Shown here: in pieces, positions 17,363 through 25,840 of the stretch
How the letters are laid out: each line of letters starts with the position of its first letter
Numbering within the stretch: position 1 is the first letter of the stretch
Assembly: GCA_011522725.1 (NCBI GenBank)
Contig: WTIL01000093.1
Location: 35,035-83,538 of the forward strand
Direction of reading: 5' to 3'
Source of the DNA: Rhodospirillaceae bacterium
GTDB lineage: Bacteria; Pseudomonadota; Alphaproteobacteria; Puniceispirillales; Puniceispirillaceae
Length of the DNA: 48,504 nucleotides
Notes under the pieces: model-generated
Database searches by the model: none
What the model was told of the DNA's origin: nothing
The model's input: only the letters and a program-made list of their open reading frames with translations
Translations under genes and position numbers: made by a program

Positions 17363-18421
17363 CTAACGTGAGAGAAATGCCGGATCGAAGCTAAAGGTGA
17401 ATTCCTTGAGCTGGTCGAATTTTTCCGGCGGTATCGGCAAAGGCGAGCATTCGACGATCGCGCGCTTGGCAGCAATCGCCGAGGCTTTGAAATATGAGTC
17501 GAGATTGAAGCGCAACTTGTCCTCGATTTCCGCTCTTTTGACATTACCGCGTTCATCTACAGACACAAATATGTCAACTTTAAGGGTGTCGTTTCCGGCC
17601 GCGCCGAGAGGCGGCTGCCAGCATTTCGACACATGCTGCTGGATCCGCGCGATATCGTCGATGCCGACCGGAGACAGGCTCTTCTTCGGCGGCGCCTTCA
17701 CCGCATTGCCGGCGACGGCGGACAATGTCTTGGTCACGGTATCCGCCGCTTCCTTGCGTTCCTGTGTCTTGCGCGCCTTTTCCGCATCCTTGGCGGCAAG
17801 CTGTGCCTCGGCAAGATTCTGCAGCACGCCGCTGGCGGCCTGTTCACGCTTTTTCTGATCCTTCACCAGCTTGTTCAGCTGGTTCGCCACAGCGTCATTC
17901 GCCTTCGCCGGCTTGACCGTCGGCGCAGGCTTCTTCCTGTCCGGCCTGTTGACCGGCTTCGGCGTCGGCAGAACAGACGGGGACGGCTTCGCCTTGGCCT
18001 TGGACTCCGCCTTCGGCTTTGGCTTCGGTTTCGGCGTCACCTGGGCCACCTCGGTCTTTTTCGGTTTCGGCTTCGGCTTGTCTGGCAGAATCTCCGCTGT
18101 CTCGACCTTGGGCGAGGCGGCTGGCTCGGGCTTCGGCTGCGGCGGCGGCGGTGCCGGCTTCGATGACGCGGGACGCGGCGGTGGCGGCGGCGGTGGAGGT
18201 GGCGGCGGCTTTTTCGAGACTGTGGCCTGCTGCTCTTCCTTCGCGGTGCTGGGCTTGTCGCCCTCGATCAGGTTGGTTTCGGGAACGGTGCGCACAATCT
18301 CGAGGCGGACAATCGGCATTTCCTCCGGAAGATCGCGCCCAAGCATCGGCAGCCCGAACACGGCGATCACCGCGAACAGGGCATGCATGCCGAGGGAGAT
18401 GAGGAGCGGGCGCGACATCAT
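17363..18421 (-). CDS. tolA: Tol-Pal system protein TolA
   Basis: An inner-membrane protein that couples TolQR proton flow to the outer membrane. One membrane segment near the N-terminus (about 5-25) is followed by a run of 11 prolines and a Lys/Pro/Ala-rich rod. The C-terminal domain (about 250-352) carries the TolA/TonB-like CWQPPLGAAGNDTLKVDIFVSV. ATG at 18421, with another at the next codon, gives 352 residues; the frame stays open upstream into tolR but that extension is antisense-like. It starts 20 bases after the tolR stop. Confidence 0.93.
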   Translation of the reverse strand: MMSRPLLISLGMHALFAVIAVFGLPMLGRDLPEEMPIVRLEIVRTVPETNLIEGDKPSTAKEEQQATVSKKPPPPPPPPPPPRPASSKPAPPPPQPKPEPAASPKVETAEILPDKPKPKPKKTEVAQVTPKPKPKPKAESKAKAKPSPSVLPTPKPVNRPDRKKPAPTVKPAKANDAVANQLNKLVKDQKKREQAASGVLQNLAEAQLAAKDAEKARKTQERKEAADTVTKTLSAVAGNAVKAPPKKSLSPVGIDDIARIQQHVSKCWQPPLGAAGNDTLKVDIFVSVDERGNVKRAEIEDKLRFNLDSYFKASAIAAKRAIVECSPLPIPPEKFDQLKEFTFSFDPAFLSR

Positions 18422-18440
18422 CAACGCTGAGAGACTCCGA

Positions 18441-18872
18441 TCACTGTACGTCCGGCAGCTGGGCGACCAGCGCGACACGCTCGAAGCCGGCGGCCTGGAT
18501 CCGGCCCATGACGCCGAGCACCTCGCCGTAAGCCACGGCCTCGTCGCCGCGAACAAAGATCCGGACCTGCGGGTTGGCGTCCGAAATCGCCTTCAGCCTC
18601 GGCACGAGGTCCTCGCCCTCGACAGCCGTCTCCTGAAGAAACAGGCTGCCGTCGGCCTTGACCGAGACGACAAGCGGAGCCGCGTCGGCATTGATCTGTC
18701 CCGCCTTGGTCTTCGGCAGGTCGACCTCGACACCGACAGTCAGCAACGGCGCCGTCACCATGAAGACGATCAGCAGGACCAGCATCACATCGACAAAGGG
18801 CGTGACATTGATCTCGCCCATCGGGCGATGCCTGCGCCCGCCGGCGCGCGGCTTGTTCACCGACATGCCCAT
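18441..18872 (-). CDS. tolR: Tol-Pal system protein TolR
   Basis: A 143-residue ExbD/TolR-family protein. A short cytoplasmic N-terminus is followed by one membrane helix with the proton-carrying Asp (INVTPFVDVMLVLLIVFM, about 21-38) and a periplasmic domain. With TolQ it forms the proton-driven motor. Its ATG overlaps the tolQ stop as ATGA, showing translational coupling. Confidence 0.96.
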   Translation of the reverse strand: MGMSVNKPRAGGRRHRPMGEINVTPFVDVMLVLLIVFMVTAPLLTVGVEVDLPKTKAGQINADAAPLVVSVKADGSLFLQETAVEGEDLVPRLKAISDANPQVRIFVRGDEAVAYGEVLGVMGRIQAAGFERVALVAQLPDVQ

Positions 18873-19597
18873 CAGCGGCCGCCCTCGTCGAGCTGGCGCG
18901 CCAGCAAGGTCGAGAATTCCTGCGCGAAGGTCTCGAGCCTGCCGCCGACACGGTCGAGGTCGCCGGCGAACTTGTTATAGGCGATGACCGCCGGGATTGC
19001 CGCCGCCAGCCCCAGCGCCGTTGCGAACAGCGCCTCGGCAATGCCGGGGGCGACAACGGCAAGGCTGGTATTCTTCGACTCTGCGATCGACTGGAACGAA
19101 TTCATGATCCCCCAGACGGTTCCGAACAGGCCGACAAAGGGAGATACCGAGCCGATCGAGGCAAGGAAGTTCATGCCGCGCTCCAGCCGCTCCATCTCGC
19201 GGGTGATGGTGAAATTCATCGAGCGTTCCACCCGGCCTAGAAGCGAGGCGCGAAGATCGGCGCGGGCCGAGCTGGCCAGGCCGCTTGCCTTGGCGCGCCG
19301 CCATTCCCGCATGCCGGCGGCAAAAACCCGTGTCATCGCGTCGCGCGGGTCGCCGCCGATCTCGTCATAAAGCGCATCCGCCGAACCGCCGGACCAGAAG
19401 GCATCCTCGAACGCGTCCGAATTGCGCCGTTCGTGCCTGACCGAATTGATCTTCTCGACGATAATCGCCCAGCACCAGATCGATGCCAGGACCAGAAGCA
19501 TCATCACCGATTTCACCAGCGGGTCTGCCATGAGGAACAGGCCCCAGATGCTGAGATCGGAAGAAGAATGCGCTACGAAGCTGTCAACAGATTCCAT
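18872..19597 (-). CDS. tolQ: Tol-Pal system protein TolQ
   Basis: A 241-residue MotA/TolQ/ExbB proton-channel protein with three membrane segments (about 25-45, 140-165 and 180-205). The conserved SVSPFVGLFGTVWGIMNSF and GIAEALFATALGLAAAIPAVIAYN segments are present. ATG at 19597 gives a normal length; the frame is open further but yields low-complexity residues. It follows ybgC by 70 bases, a gap holding a 14-base palindrome. Confidence 0.96.
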   Translation of the reverse strand: MESVDSFVAHSSSDLSIWGLFLMADPLVKSVMMLLVLASIWCWAIIVEKINSVRHERRNSDAFEDAFWSGGSADALYDEIGGDPRDAMTRVFAAGMREWRRAKASGLASSARADLRASLLGRVERSMNFTITREMERLERGMNFLASIGSVSPFVGLFGTVWGIMNSFQSIAESKNTSLAVVAPGIAEALFATALGLAAAIPAVIAYNKFAGDLDRVGGRLETFAQEFSTLLARQLDEGGR

Positions 19598-19633
19598 CAA
19601 AGAACCCCACGTCACCCAGTACCCGGGCGACTG

Positions 19634-19647
19634 ACAGGCCGGCCTGT
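19634..19647. repeat. 14-bp perfect palindrome before tolQ
   Basis: ACAGGCCGGCCTGT lies in the 70-base gap between ybgC and tolQ, about 37 bases before the tolQ start. It could be a protein-binding site; no loop is present, so a hairpin is less likely. Confidence 0.5.
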
Positions 19648-19667
19648 GACCCGGACCCGCCGGGCGT

Positions 19668-20165
19668 TCAGCCTGGGGCGGTGTCTGGCGGCGTGGCGGC
19701 CCGCAGTCGTTCGACCACCGCGCTGGGCATCCGCCGTGGCCGTGCGCCCCCGTCCCTGCCGGCGGCAACGCACCCTATGTCTACGAGAAGTCGGGCAAGA
19801 ATGTGGCCATTTTCGAAATTGATGACCTCCTGAATGAGGGTCATCGAGGCGCCGCGAAGCGATTGCAGCCTTGTCTCGACCTTCAATGCCGCGCCAAGCC
19901 CGGCCGCACGCATGTAGTCGATGCTGAGCCGCCTGACCACGAACATCATGCTGTCTTCCGCGCCAGCCGCCATTGTCTCTTCCTGACGGATGTCGATGCA
20001 GCGCAAATAGGCCGAGCGCGCCCGCTCGGCAAAGGCAAGATAGTTGGCGTGATAGACAATGCCGCCGGCATCGGTGTCCTCGAACTGGACACGGAGCAGA
20101 TAATGATGCGCGCCGTTCTCGACCCAGCCGTCGAGACCGCCCGGGGTCATCCGGTCAGCCGTCAT
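19668..20165 (-). CDS. ybgC: Tol-Pal associated acyl-CoA thioesterase YbgC
   Basis: A hotdog-fold thioesterase of 165 residues. The motif [26 protein letters not shown] holds the catalytic Asp. It hydrolyses acyl-CoA or acyl-ACP and is almost always first in the tol-pal operon. The start at 20165 overlaps the end of ruvB; a second Met at codon 6 lies just after the ruvB stop. The C-terminal tail of about 20 residues is Arg/Pro-rich and poorly conserved. Confidence 0.92.
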   Translation of the reverse strand: MTADRMTPGGLDGWVENGAHHYLLRVQFEDTDAGGIVYHANYLAFAERARSAYLRCIDIRQEETMAAGAEDSMMFVVRRLSIDYMRAAGLGAALKVETRLQSLRGASMTLIQEVINFENGHILARLLVDIGCVAAGRDGGARPRRMPSAVVERLRAATPPDTAPG

Positions 20166-21222
20166 GGTCGGGGCCGAGATCGGACAGCATGTCGAGCTGG
20201 CGGGTCGCGCTTTCCGGCGGTGTCATCCCCAGATAGGCCCAGCCCGCTGTCGACAGGCATCGACCCCTCGGGGTGCGCATGAGAAGCCCGGTCTGCAGCA
20301 GATAGGGCTCGATCACCTCTTCCAGCATGTCGCGCTGCTCGGCGAGGACGGCGGCCAGTGTCTCGACGCCGACCGGACCACCGGCGTAATTCTCGGCAAG
20401 GCATCCCAGATAGCGCCTGTCCATGGCATCAAGGCCGCTTGCATCCACCTCGAGCCGGGACAGTGCGGCGTCGGCAATGGCTGCCGTGACCTCGTCATGG
20501 CCGTCCACGGCGGCGATGTCGCGAACCCGTCGCAGCAACCTGCCGGCGATCCGAGGGGTGCCGCGCGCGCGGCCGGCGATCTCGGCCGCACCGTCACCGG
20601 CCAGATTCATGCCAAGCCGTGTCGCCTGATTGGCAAGGATCACCGCCAGCTCCTCGCGACCATAGAATTGCAGCCGCATCTGGATGCCGAACCTGTCGCG
20701 AAGCGGTGTTGTCAGCAATCCGGCGCGGGTCGTCGCGCCGACAAGGGTGAAGGGCGGCAGGTCGATGCGGACCGAACGCGCCGACGGCCCCTCGCCGATG
20801 ATCAGGTCGAGCTGGAAATCCTCCATCGCCGGATAGAGAACTTCCTCGACGGCCGGGTTCAGCCGGTGAATCTCGTCGATGAACAGCACATCGCGCGGCT
20901 GCAGGTTGGTCAGCAGCGCGGCAAGGTCGCCCGCCCGCGCAATCACCGGGCCGGAAGTGGCGCGGAACCCGACGCCGAGTTCGGCGGACACGATCTGCGC
21001 CAGCGTCGTCTTGCCAAGCCCTGGCGGCCCGTGAAGTAGCGTGTGGTCCATCGCATCGCCGCGGTCGCGCGCGGCCGCAATGAAGGTTTCGAGATTGGCG
21101 CGGCCGCCCCCCTGCCCGATGAAATCGGCCAGCCGCTCCGGACGCAGGGCGGTGTCGGCCCGTTCCACGGTGTCATGCTGCAGCGCCTCGCCGCCGATCA
21201 GCCTGTCCTCGCCGTCATTCAT
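20155..21222 (-). CDS. ruvB: Holliday junction branch-migration ATPase RuvB
   Basis: A 355-residue AAA+ motor of the RuvABC complex. Walker [13 protein letters not shown], Walker [11 protein letters not shown], the sensor GATTRAGLL and the C-terminal winged helix ([12 protein letters not shown]) are all present. Its start overlaps the ruvA stop by ATGA, and its end overlaps ybgC. The ruvC-ruvA-ruvB order is the common proteobacterial one. I see no GTTC-N7-GTTC LexA box upstream of the yebC-ruvCAB run. Confidence 0.97.
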   Translation of the reverse strand: MNDGEDRLIGGEALQHDTVERADTALRPERLADFIGQGGGRANLETFIAAARDRGDAMDHTLLHGPPGLGKTTLAQIVSAELGVGFRATSGPVIARAGDLAALLTNLQPRDVLFIDEIHRLNPAVEEVLYPAMEDFQLDLIIGEGPSARSVRIDLPPFTLVGATTRAGLLTTPLRDRFGIQMRLQFYGREELAVILANQATRLGMNLAGDGAAEIAGRARGTPRIAGRLLRRVRDIAAVDGHDEVTAAIADAALSRLEVDASGLDAMDRRYLGCLAENYAGGPVGVETLAAVLAEQRDMLEEVIEPYLLQTGLLMRTPRGRCLSTAGWAYLGMTPPESATRQLDMLSDLGPDHDG

Positions 21223-21827
21223 TGTCCAAGCTCCTGCAGCGTTGCCGCAATCAGTGCCGACAGGTCGTCACCCGCACCTGCCGCACGGGCGCGTTGCATT
21301 GCGGCATGCGCCTCGGCACGGCCATATCCCAGATTGACCAGCGCCGACATCGCGTCGGCACCCACCGATCCAGCCTCGCCGCCGGCGGACACCGCCACGC
21401 CTGAAGGGGCACCGGCGACCGGCAAGGTGCCGATCTTGCTTGCCAGTTCGTTCACAATGCGCTGCGCCAGCTTCGGCCCCACGCCGTCGGCGCGCGCCAC
21501 CATCGCCTTGTCCCCCGACATCACGGCGGCGGCGATCTCGTCAGGCCCCAGAACCGTCAGGATCGCCATCGCCGCCTTCGCGCCGACGCCCTGAACGGTG
21601 ACCAGAAGGCGAAAAGCCTCGCGCTCGGCAGCATCGACAAAGCCGAACAATGTCATGCTGTCCTCGCGGACCTGCATTTCGGTGAGCAGCGTGACGGCGG
21701 CGTCTCCGGCCGACAGGCCGGCCCGGGTCTTGCCGGACACGGTCACGGCATAGCCGACGCCGGCGACATCAATGACAATTCCGGCATCGTCGATCAGCAC
21801 GATGGTGCCGCGAAGCTGGGCGATCAT
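21219..21827 (-). CDS. ruvA: Holliday junction DNA helicase subunit RuvA
   Basis: A 202-residue protein that binds the four-way junction and loads RuvB. An OB-fold N-terminal domain ([26 protein letters not shown] region) is followed by helix-hairpin-helix motifs ([33 protein letters not shown]) and a C-terminal domain that contacts RuvB ([12 protein letters not shown]). Four-base overlaps with both ruvC and ruvB. Confidence 0.96.
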   Translation of the reverse strand: MIAQLRGTIVLIDDAGIVIDVAGVGYAVTVSGKTRAGLSAGDAAVTLLTEMQVREDSMTLFGFVDAAEREAFRLLVTVQGVGAKAAMAILTVLGPDEIAAAVMSGDKAMVARADGVGPKLAQRIVNELASKIGTLPVAGAPSGVAVSAGGEAGSVGADAMSALVNLGYGRAEAHAAMQRARAAGAGDDLSALIAATLQELGQ

Positions 21828-22381
21828 GAGGCGCCTCCCCTGCCGCCGGCGTCACGCGCCAGCGCGGCGGCGATGGCACGCGACAGCCCGTCGCCATCCG
21901 CGCCCGCATCGGCCGCCAGCTGTCCGCCATGCAGTGCGGCTATGGCGATGGCGAGGGCATCCGCCGCATCGGCATTCACCGCCTTCACCGACAGCAGCCT
22001 CGTCACCATGGCGGCAACCTGGCCCTTGTCGGCGCTGCCTGTGCCGACGACGGATTTCTTCACCTGCCGTGCGGCAATTTCGGCAACATCCAGACCGGCA
22101 TTCGCGCACTGCATCATGGCCACGCCGCGGGCCATACCCAGCTTCAGCGCCGAGGCGGCCGAGCGGGCGACAAAAATCTCCTCGATCGCGGCGCTGTCCG
22201 GGCGGTGGGCCTCGACCACCGAGGCAAGCCCGGTCGCGATCACGGCAAGCCTGTCGGCATCCGGCAATTTCGGATCGGGCTGGATAACGCCGTTGGCAAG
22301 ATGAACGAGGCGGGCGCCGTCGCGTGCGACAACGCCCCAGCCGGTGTTGCGGATGCCTGGATCAATGCCGAGTATGCGCAT
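21824..22381 (-). CDS. ruvC: Holliday junction resolvase RuvC
   Basis: A 185-residue RNase-H-fold endonuclease. Acidic catalytic residues are in ILGIDPGIRNTGWGVV (Asp7), AAIEEIF (Glu), and DAADALAIAIAALH (paired Asp). It cuts junctions moved by RuvAB. It starts 14 bases after the yebC stop and overlaps ruvA. Confidence 0.96.
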   Translation of the reverse strand: MRILGIDPGIRNTGWGVVARDGARLVHLANGVIQPDPKLPDADRLAVIATGLASVVEAHRPDSAAIEEIFVARSAASALKLGMARGVAMMQCANAGLDVAEIAARQVKKSVVGTGSADKGQVAAMVTRLLSVKAVNADAADALAIAIAALHGGQLAADAGADGDGLSRAIAAALARDAGGRGGAS

Positions 22382-22395
22382 CCGCCACCATCCGG

Positions 22396-23136
22396 TCAGG
22401 CCAGCCTGGCCATGATCTCGTCGGAAATATCGAAATTCGACGACACGTTCTGCACATCGTCATTGTCGTCGAGCGTGTCGAGGAGCTTGATCAGCGTGCC
22501 GGCCTGGTCCTCGTTCACCTCAATTGTGTTCTGCGGCTTCCAGACGAGGCCGGATTCCGCCGGCGCGCCAAAGCTGGCTTCCAGCGCCTCGACGACGCTG
22601 TTGTAATCCTCGGTCGCGCAGGTGATCTCGTGGCCCTCATCGTCGGACTCGACATTGTCCGCCCCGGCCTCCAGCGCCGCCTCGAACATTGAATCGGCGT
22701 CTGCCACTTCTGCTGCGAAAATGATCTGGCCGACCCGGTCGAACATGAAGCTGACCGACCCGGTCTCGCCGAGCGAGCCGCCGAATTTGGAGAAGGCGGC
22801 GCGCACTTCGGAAGCGGTCCGGTTCTTGTTGTCGGTCATCGCCTCGACGATCAGCGCGGTGCCGCCCGGGCCGTAGCCCTCATAGCGGATCTCGTCATAG
22901 ACCTCGCCCTCGCCGCCCTCGGCCTTCTTGATCACGCGGTCGATATTGTCCTTCGGCATATTGGCAGCACGTGCCGCCGCCAGCGCCGTGCGAAGGCGCG
23001 GGTTGGAAGCCGGGTCGGTGCCGCCGCGCGCGGCCACGGTCAGCTCCTTGATCAGGCGACCGAAGATTTTCGCGCGCTTCTTGTCCTGGGCGCCTTTGCG
23101 ATGCTGGATATTCTTGAATTTACTGTGGCCTGCCAT
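22396..23136 (-). CDS. yebC: YebC/PmpR family regulatory protein
   Basis: A 246-residue YebC family member ([25 protein letters not shown] at the N-terminus; later [16 protein letters not shown]). The family was named as transcriptional regulators, and recent work connects it to translation of proline-rich stretches. That is notable here because tolA nearby encodes 11 consecutive prolines. AGGA five bases upstream sets the start. It heads the yebC-ruvCAB run. Confidence 0.95.
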   Translation of the reverse strand: MAGHSKFKNIQHRKGAQDKKRAKIFGRLIKELTVAARGGTDPASNPRLRTALAAARAANMPKDNIDRVIKKAEGGEGEVYDEIRYEGYGPGGTALIVEAMTDNKNRTASEVRAAFSKFGGSLGETGSVSFMFDRVGQIIFAAEVADADSMFEAALEAGADNVESDDEGHEITCATEDYNSVVEALEASFGAPAESGLVWKPQNTIEVNEDQAGTLIKLLDTLDDNDDVQNVSSNFDISDEIMARLA

Positions 23137-23275
23137 GGTTCCTGTATTTCCGTAGCTGCGAGATGTGTATCCGTTCGAACCGACCGTGTTGCTATAGCAA
23201 ATTCACCACAGGTTGCGCCAGAGTCGATAGGGTTTGTCGATGAGATTGGTCGATAGAGCCTGTTCCGGATGATGG

Positions 23276-24082
23276 TCAGGCGGGTGTCGCCGCGGACAGG
23301 CGTCCGCCGCGGCGCAGAGGTTCCACCGAAACGGCATGCCCCTCGTCATTGCTCTCGACCAGAAGCCCGCACAGGGTCGGCTCGCCGACCGCCACCGACA
23401 GGCGCGGCGCGGCCTCGCCGGTAAAGCGGGCGGTGGCGGCCTGCTTGTCCATGCCGATCACGCTGTCATAGTCACCGCACATCCCGGCATCCGTCTGGAA
23501 GGCGGTGCCGCCTGCAAGGATCTGATGGTCCGCTGTCGGCACATGGGTATGGGTCCCGACGACAAGCGAGGCCCGGCCGTCGGCATAATGGCCGACCGCC
23601 ATCTTTTCGGACGTCGCTTCGCCATGAAGGTCGATCATGATGAAATCGGCGTCACGGCCAAGCTGGTTGCGCACCAGCGCGCCGTTCACCGCCGGAAAGA
23701 CCGGGTCGTAATCATTCATGAAGAGGTTGGTGATGGCGTTCACCACGACAAGCCGCTTGCCGGCGTCGTTGGTGATCTGGACGGTTCCGCTCCCGGGCGT
23801 CCCCTCGGCCATGTTGATCGGGCGAAGCAATCGAGGATTGGCTTCGATATAGGGGATGATCTCGCGCTTGTCCCAGACATGGTTTCCGGTGGTCAGCACA
23901 TCGATGCCGCAGGCGAACAGCTCGTCGCAGATGGACGGTGTGACACCAAATCCGCCGGCGGCGTTCTCGCAATTGACGACGATGAAATCGAGGCTCAGCT
24001 CGGTCCGCAGCTGCGGCACATGCTCGATCACGGCATGGCGGGCGGCACGGCCGACGATATCCCCCAGAAACAGAACACGCAT
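23276..24082 (-). CDS. YmdB-family metallophosphoesterase (TIGR00282-like)
   Basis: A 268-residue calcineurin-like phosphoesterase. Metal-binding motifs are FLGDIVGRA, NCENAAGGFGV, TTGNHVWD, IDLHGEATSEK and VGTHTHVPTAD. The family includes Bacillus YmdB, a cAMP phosphodiesterase affecting biofilm and sporulation decisions; the role in alphaproteobacteria is not settled. ATG at 24082 is chosen over a GTG six bases earlier because AGGAG is nine bases upstream. It lies about 20 bases after fau. About 140 non-coding bases separate it from yebC and hold a repeated CTATCGAC. Confidence 0.93.
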   Translation of the reverse strand: MRVLFLGDIVGRAARHAVIEHVPQLRTELSLDFIVVNCENAAGGFGVTPSICDELFACGIDVLTTGNHVWDKREIIPYIEANPRLLRPINMAEGTPGSGTVQITNDAGKRLVVVNAITNLFMNDYDPVFPAVNGALVRNQLGRDADFIMIDLHGEATSEKMAVGHYADGRASLVVGTHTHVPTADHQILAGGTAFQTDAGMCGDYDSVIGMDKQAATARFTGEAAPRLSVAVGEPTLCGLLVESNDEGHAVSVEPLRRGGRLSAATPA

Positions 24083-24102
24083 AGACACTCTCCTCGAGTC
24101 GG

Positions 24103-24726
24103 TCAGCCGGCCGAACGCAGGCCGGAGGGGGTCAGCACCCCGTCGAGCCGCATGTCATAGGGGCCGGTCGGCACCTTGTCCACAAGCTGGCCGTCATAGG
24201 CGATGCCAAGCGCCACAACATGGCGGCCGGCGGCGCGCAGTCCGGACAGGGTACGGTCATAGAAGCCGCCGCCATAGCCGAGGCGCCAGCATGATGAATC
24301 AAAAGCCAGCATCGGCGCGAGGATCACCGACGGGATCATCTCGGCGGCATCGGAAGGCGGCTGTTTTGTATTGTAGGGGCCATCGGCGAGCGGTGCGCCG
24401 GGGGCCCAGGCCCGGAACAGCAGCGGGTTGCCGGGCTCCGGCGTGACCGGCATTGCCGTGGGGAAGCCGTCGGCCGCCAGCGCCTCGATCAGCGGCAGCG
24501 GCGACAGCTCGGACCGGATCGGAAGATAGGCGGCGATGACCGCCGCGCCGCCGCCATTGTCCGGGGCATCCGACAGGGACATGGCGATCTCGGCGACGAT
24601 GCCGGCCTGTGCGGCGAGCCTGCCGGCGGCATCCGCATCATCAGCCGCAAGCGCCGCGCGTGTCTTTCCGGCATCTTTTCTGAGCGCAGCCTTTTCAGCT
24701 GCAGGGTCGATCATTGGGTCAGACAT
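24103..24726 (-). CDS. fau: 5-formyltetrahydrofolate cyclo-ligase
   Basis: A 207-residue enzyme converting 5-formyl-THF to 5,10-methenyl-THF with ATP. The signature RLGYGGGFYDRTL near residues 155-167 is clear. It lies directly downstream of 6S RNA on the same strand, the same pairing seen in E. coli (ssrS-ygfA). The ATG at 24726 is used; a second Met four codons on is possible, and no strong ribosome site is present. The frame extends into the 6S RNA gene but that part is not protein-like. Confidence 0.93.
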   Translation of the reverse strand: MSDPMIDPAAEKAALRKDAGKTRAALAADDADAAGRLAAQAGIVAEIAMSLSDAPDNGGGAAVIAAYLPIRSELSPLPLIEALAADGFPTAMPVTPEPGNPLLFRAWAPGAPLADGPYNTKQPPSDAAEMIPSVILAPMLAFDSSCWRLGYGGGFYDRTLSGLRAAGRHVVALGIAYDGQLVDKVPTGPYDMRLDGVLTPSGLRSAG

Positions 24727-24773
24727 GATGGTATGGCGCGGCCGCCCAACGGGCACTGGAAAAAAGGAAGGCG

Positions 24774-24931
24774 GCGACGACCAAAACAACCGTCGGTAGC
24801 TTCATCCTCTGTGACCTGCAATGCAGGTGGGCGCCGCGAATAACCGGACCACGATCCGGCCAGAGGCAGCTCCCGAGAGATGATTTATGGCCCCAGGGAT
24901 CGAAAATCCAAACGCGAGGCTCAGTCGTCGC
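24774..24931 (-). ncRNA. ssrS: 6S RNA
   Basis: No protein fits here, but the minus strand folds like 6S RNA. The closing stem GCGACGAC/GTCGTCGC pairs 24931-24924 with 24781-24774, giving about 158 nt. The apical arm GGGAGCTGC (24874-24866) pairs with GCGGCGCCC (24837-24829) with one mismatch. Its tip is CCGGA...TCCGG (24859-24844). A small hairpin ACCTGCATTGCAGGT (24828-24814) sits on the 3' side of the central bubble, as in canonical 6S. The location between zapA and fau is conserved. Six T follow about ten bases after the 3' arm. 6S RNA mimics an open promoter and binds sigma-70 RNA polymerase. Confidence 0.85.
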
Positions 24932-24939
24932 ACGGGTTT

Positions 24940-24968
24940 TATTTAGTTTGAAGACAGTTTCGATGCAA
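24940..24968 (-). promoter_or_regulatory. putative 6S RNA promoter
   Basis: On the minus strand TTGCAT (24968-24963), a 17-base spacer and TAAATA (24945-24940) predict a start about seven bases on, near 24933, which agrees with the folded 5' end of 6S RNA. It lies in the last codons of zapA, whose TAA stop is inside the -10. Confidence 0.5.
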
Positions 24969-25269
24969 GCTCGAGAATCCTGTCGGCGGCACGCTCCAGC
25001 GCGTCGGCGGCGGCGTCCTCGCTTGCTGCAGCGCCGTCACCGCTGCCATTGGCGGCAGATTTCGAGCTGTCCTGAGCGCGGTCAGCAAGGATCAGCGCCG
25101 CCATCGCCAGCAGCCTTGCCTCGCCGATCTGGCCGACAGACCCGACCAGAGACTGCAGCACCTCTTCGATATCCTTGCCAAGCGCCTCGATGCGGGATTC
25201 CTCGCCCGGGCCACAGCCGATCTGGTACGGGGTTCCGTTCAGGCGGATCGTGACGATCGACTGGCTCAT
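24943..25269 (-). CDS. zapA: cell division protein ZapA
   Basis: A 108-residue protein that bundles FtsZ filaments at the division site. The N-terminal VTIRLNGTPYQIGCGPGEESRIEAL is the ZapA signature, followed by a helical region (AALILADRAQD) and a low-complexity Ala/Ser/Asp stretch before a final coiled coil. It overlaps the stop of the DUF4164-like gene by ATGA, so both are coupled; AGGGGG precedes the ATG. Confidence 0.93.
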   Translation of the reverse strand: MSQSIVTIRLNGTPYQIGCGPGEESRIEALGKDIEEVLQSLVGSVGQIGEARLLAMAALILADRAQDSSKSAANGSGDGAAASEDAAADALERAADRILELASKLSSN

Positions 25270-25487
25270 GCGTTGCCCCCTTCGGATGCGGCGCCGCGGC
25301 GGATGTCGGCAAGCAACTCCATGGCCTGGGCGAGCTGCGCGTCGATGCGGCCGATCTCGCTGATGATCATGGCGCTGTCCGGCATGCCGTTCGACGGAGC
25401 CGCGTCCTTGCCGGTGGACGCGATGGCTGCCTCGAGCGCCTCGAGCGCGGCTGCCAGCTTGCTTTCGGCATCAGCTAGTCGCGACAT
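25266..25487 (-). CDS. small coiled-coil protein, DUF4164-like
   Basis: A 73-residue, mostly helical protein (SRLADAESKLAAALEALEAAI..., IGRIDAQLAQAMELL). Similar short coiled-coil proteins (DUF4164) lie beside zapA in many alphaproteobacteria and may be division-related, but the role is unknown. AAAGGAG seven bases upstream sets the start. It is divergent from tkt across about 350 non-coding bases. Confidence 0.8.
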   Translation of the reverse strand: MSRLADAESKLAAALEALEAAIASTGKDAAPSNGMPDSAMIISEIGRIDAQLAQAMELLADIRRGAASEGGNA

Positions 25488-25608
25488 GGGAAGGCTCCTT
25501 TATCTGCGTGGCGGCGGTGCTCGCGATTCCGGTCCAACTACGCATCTGCACGGCGAATCGATCTGGCGAATCAGTCCGGCGATACAGGTCCGTGCAGCGG
25601 GCACGCGG

Positions 25609-25630
25609 CCGGGCAAAGGCCGTTGCCCGG
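25609..25630. repeat. 8-bp-stem inverted repeat between the DUF4164-like gene and tkt
   Basis: CCGGGCAA (25609-25616) and TTGCCCGG (25623-25630) pair perfectly over a 6-base loop. It lies in the 353-base non-coding stretch 25488-25840, which otherwise holds only the candidate tkt promoter. There is no T-run, so it is not a terminator; it could be an operator or an RNA leader structure. Confidence 0.6.
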
Positions 25631-25750
25631 GCGGAATTCAAACTGCCCGATGTGAACCATCAAATAAAGCCCCATTTTCAGAGGACGGAAATTCCTTGTT
25701 ATTTTGTATTCGGCACTGCCACAAATCATGGAACGGCAGCGACTCGCAGA

Positions 25751-25796
25751 TTGACGAATCGGGTCGGTGAAGGCAGATTGCGCGCAGAAATTGCGC
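25751..25796 (+). promoter_or_regulatory. putative tkt promoter with direct repeat
   Basis: TTGACG (25751-25756), a 17-base spacer and the weak CAGATT (25774-25779) form a possible promoter. ATTGCGC occurs twice, at 25777-25783 and 25790-25796, 13 bases apart, overlapping the -10 and start region. This arrangement would suit a regulator binding two sites on nearly the same helix face. Confidence 0.3.
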
Positions 25797-25840
25797 ATCC
25801 GGGCCGGTCCCGCGAGCAGACCCCCTTCAAGGAGACATTC

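Noticed and set aside
17871-18980. Plus-strand frame rich in Phe/Gly opposite tolA and tolR
   Set aside because: It is the complement of the Lys/Pro-rich TolA linker; TolA and TolR are supported by operon order and motifs.
23137-23275. Possible LexA box before yebC-ruvCAB
   Set aside because: I looked for GTTC-N7-GTTC or its complement and found only a single TTCGAA; the repeated CTATCGAC does not fit LexA.
24727-24789. Longer N-terminus for 5-formyltetrahydrofolate cyclo-ligase
   Set aside because: The extension runs into the 3' end of 6S RNA and is not protein-like; homologues begin near the ATG at 24726.
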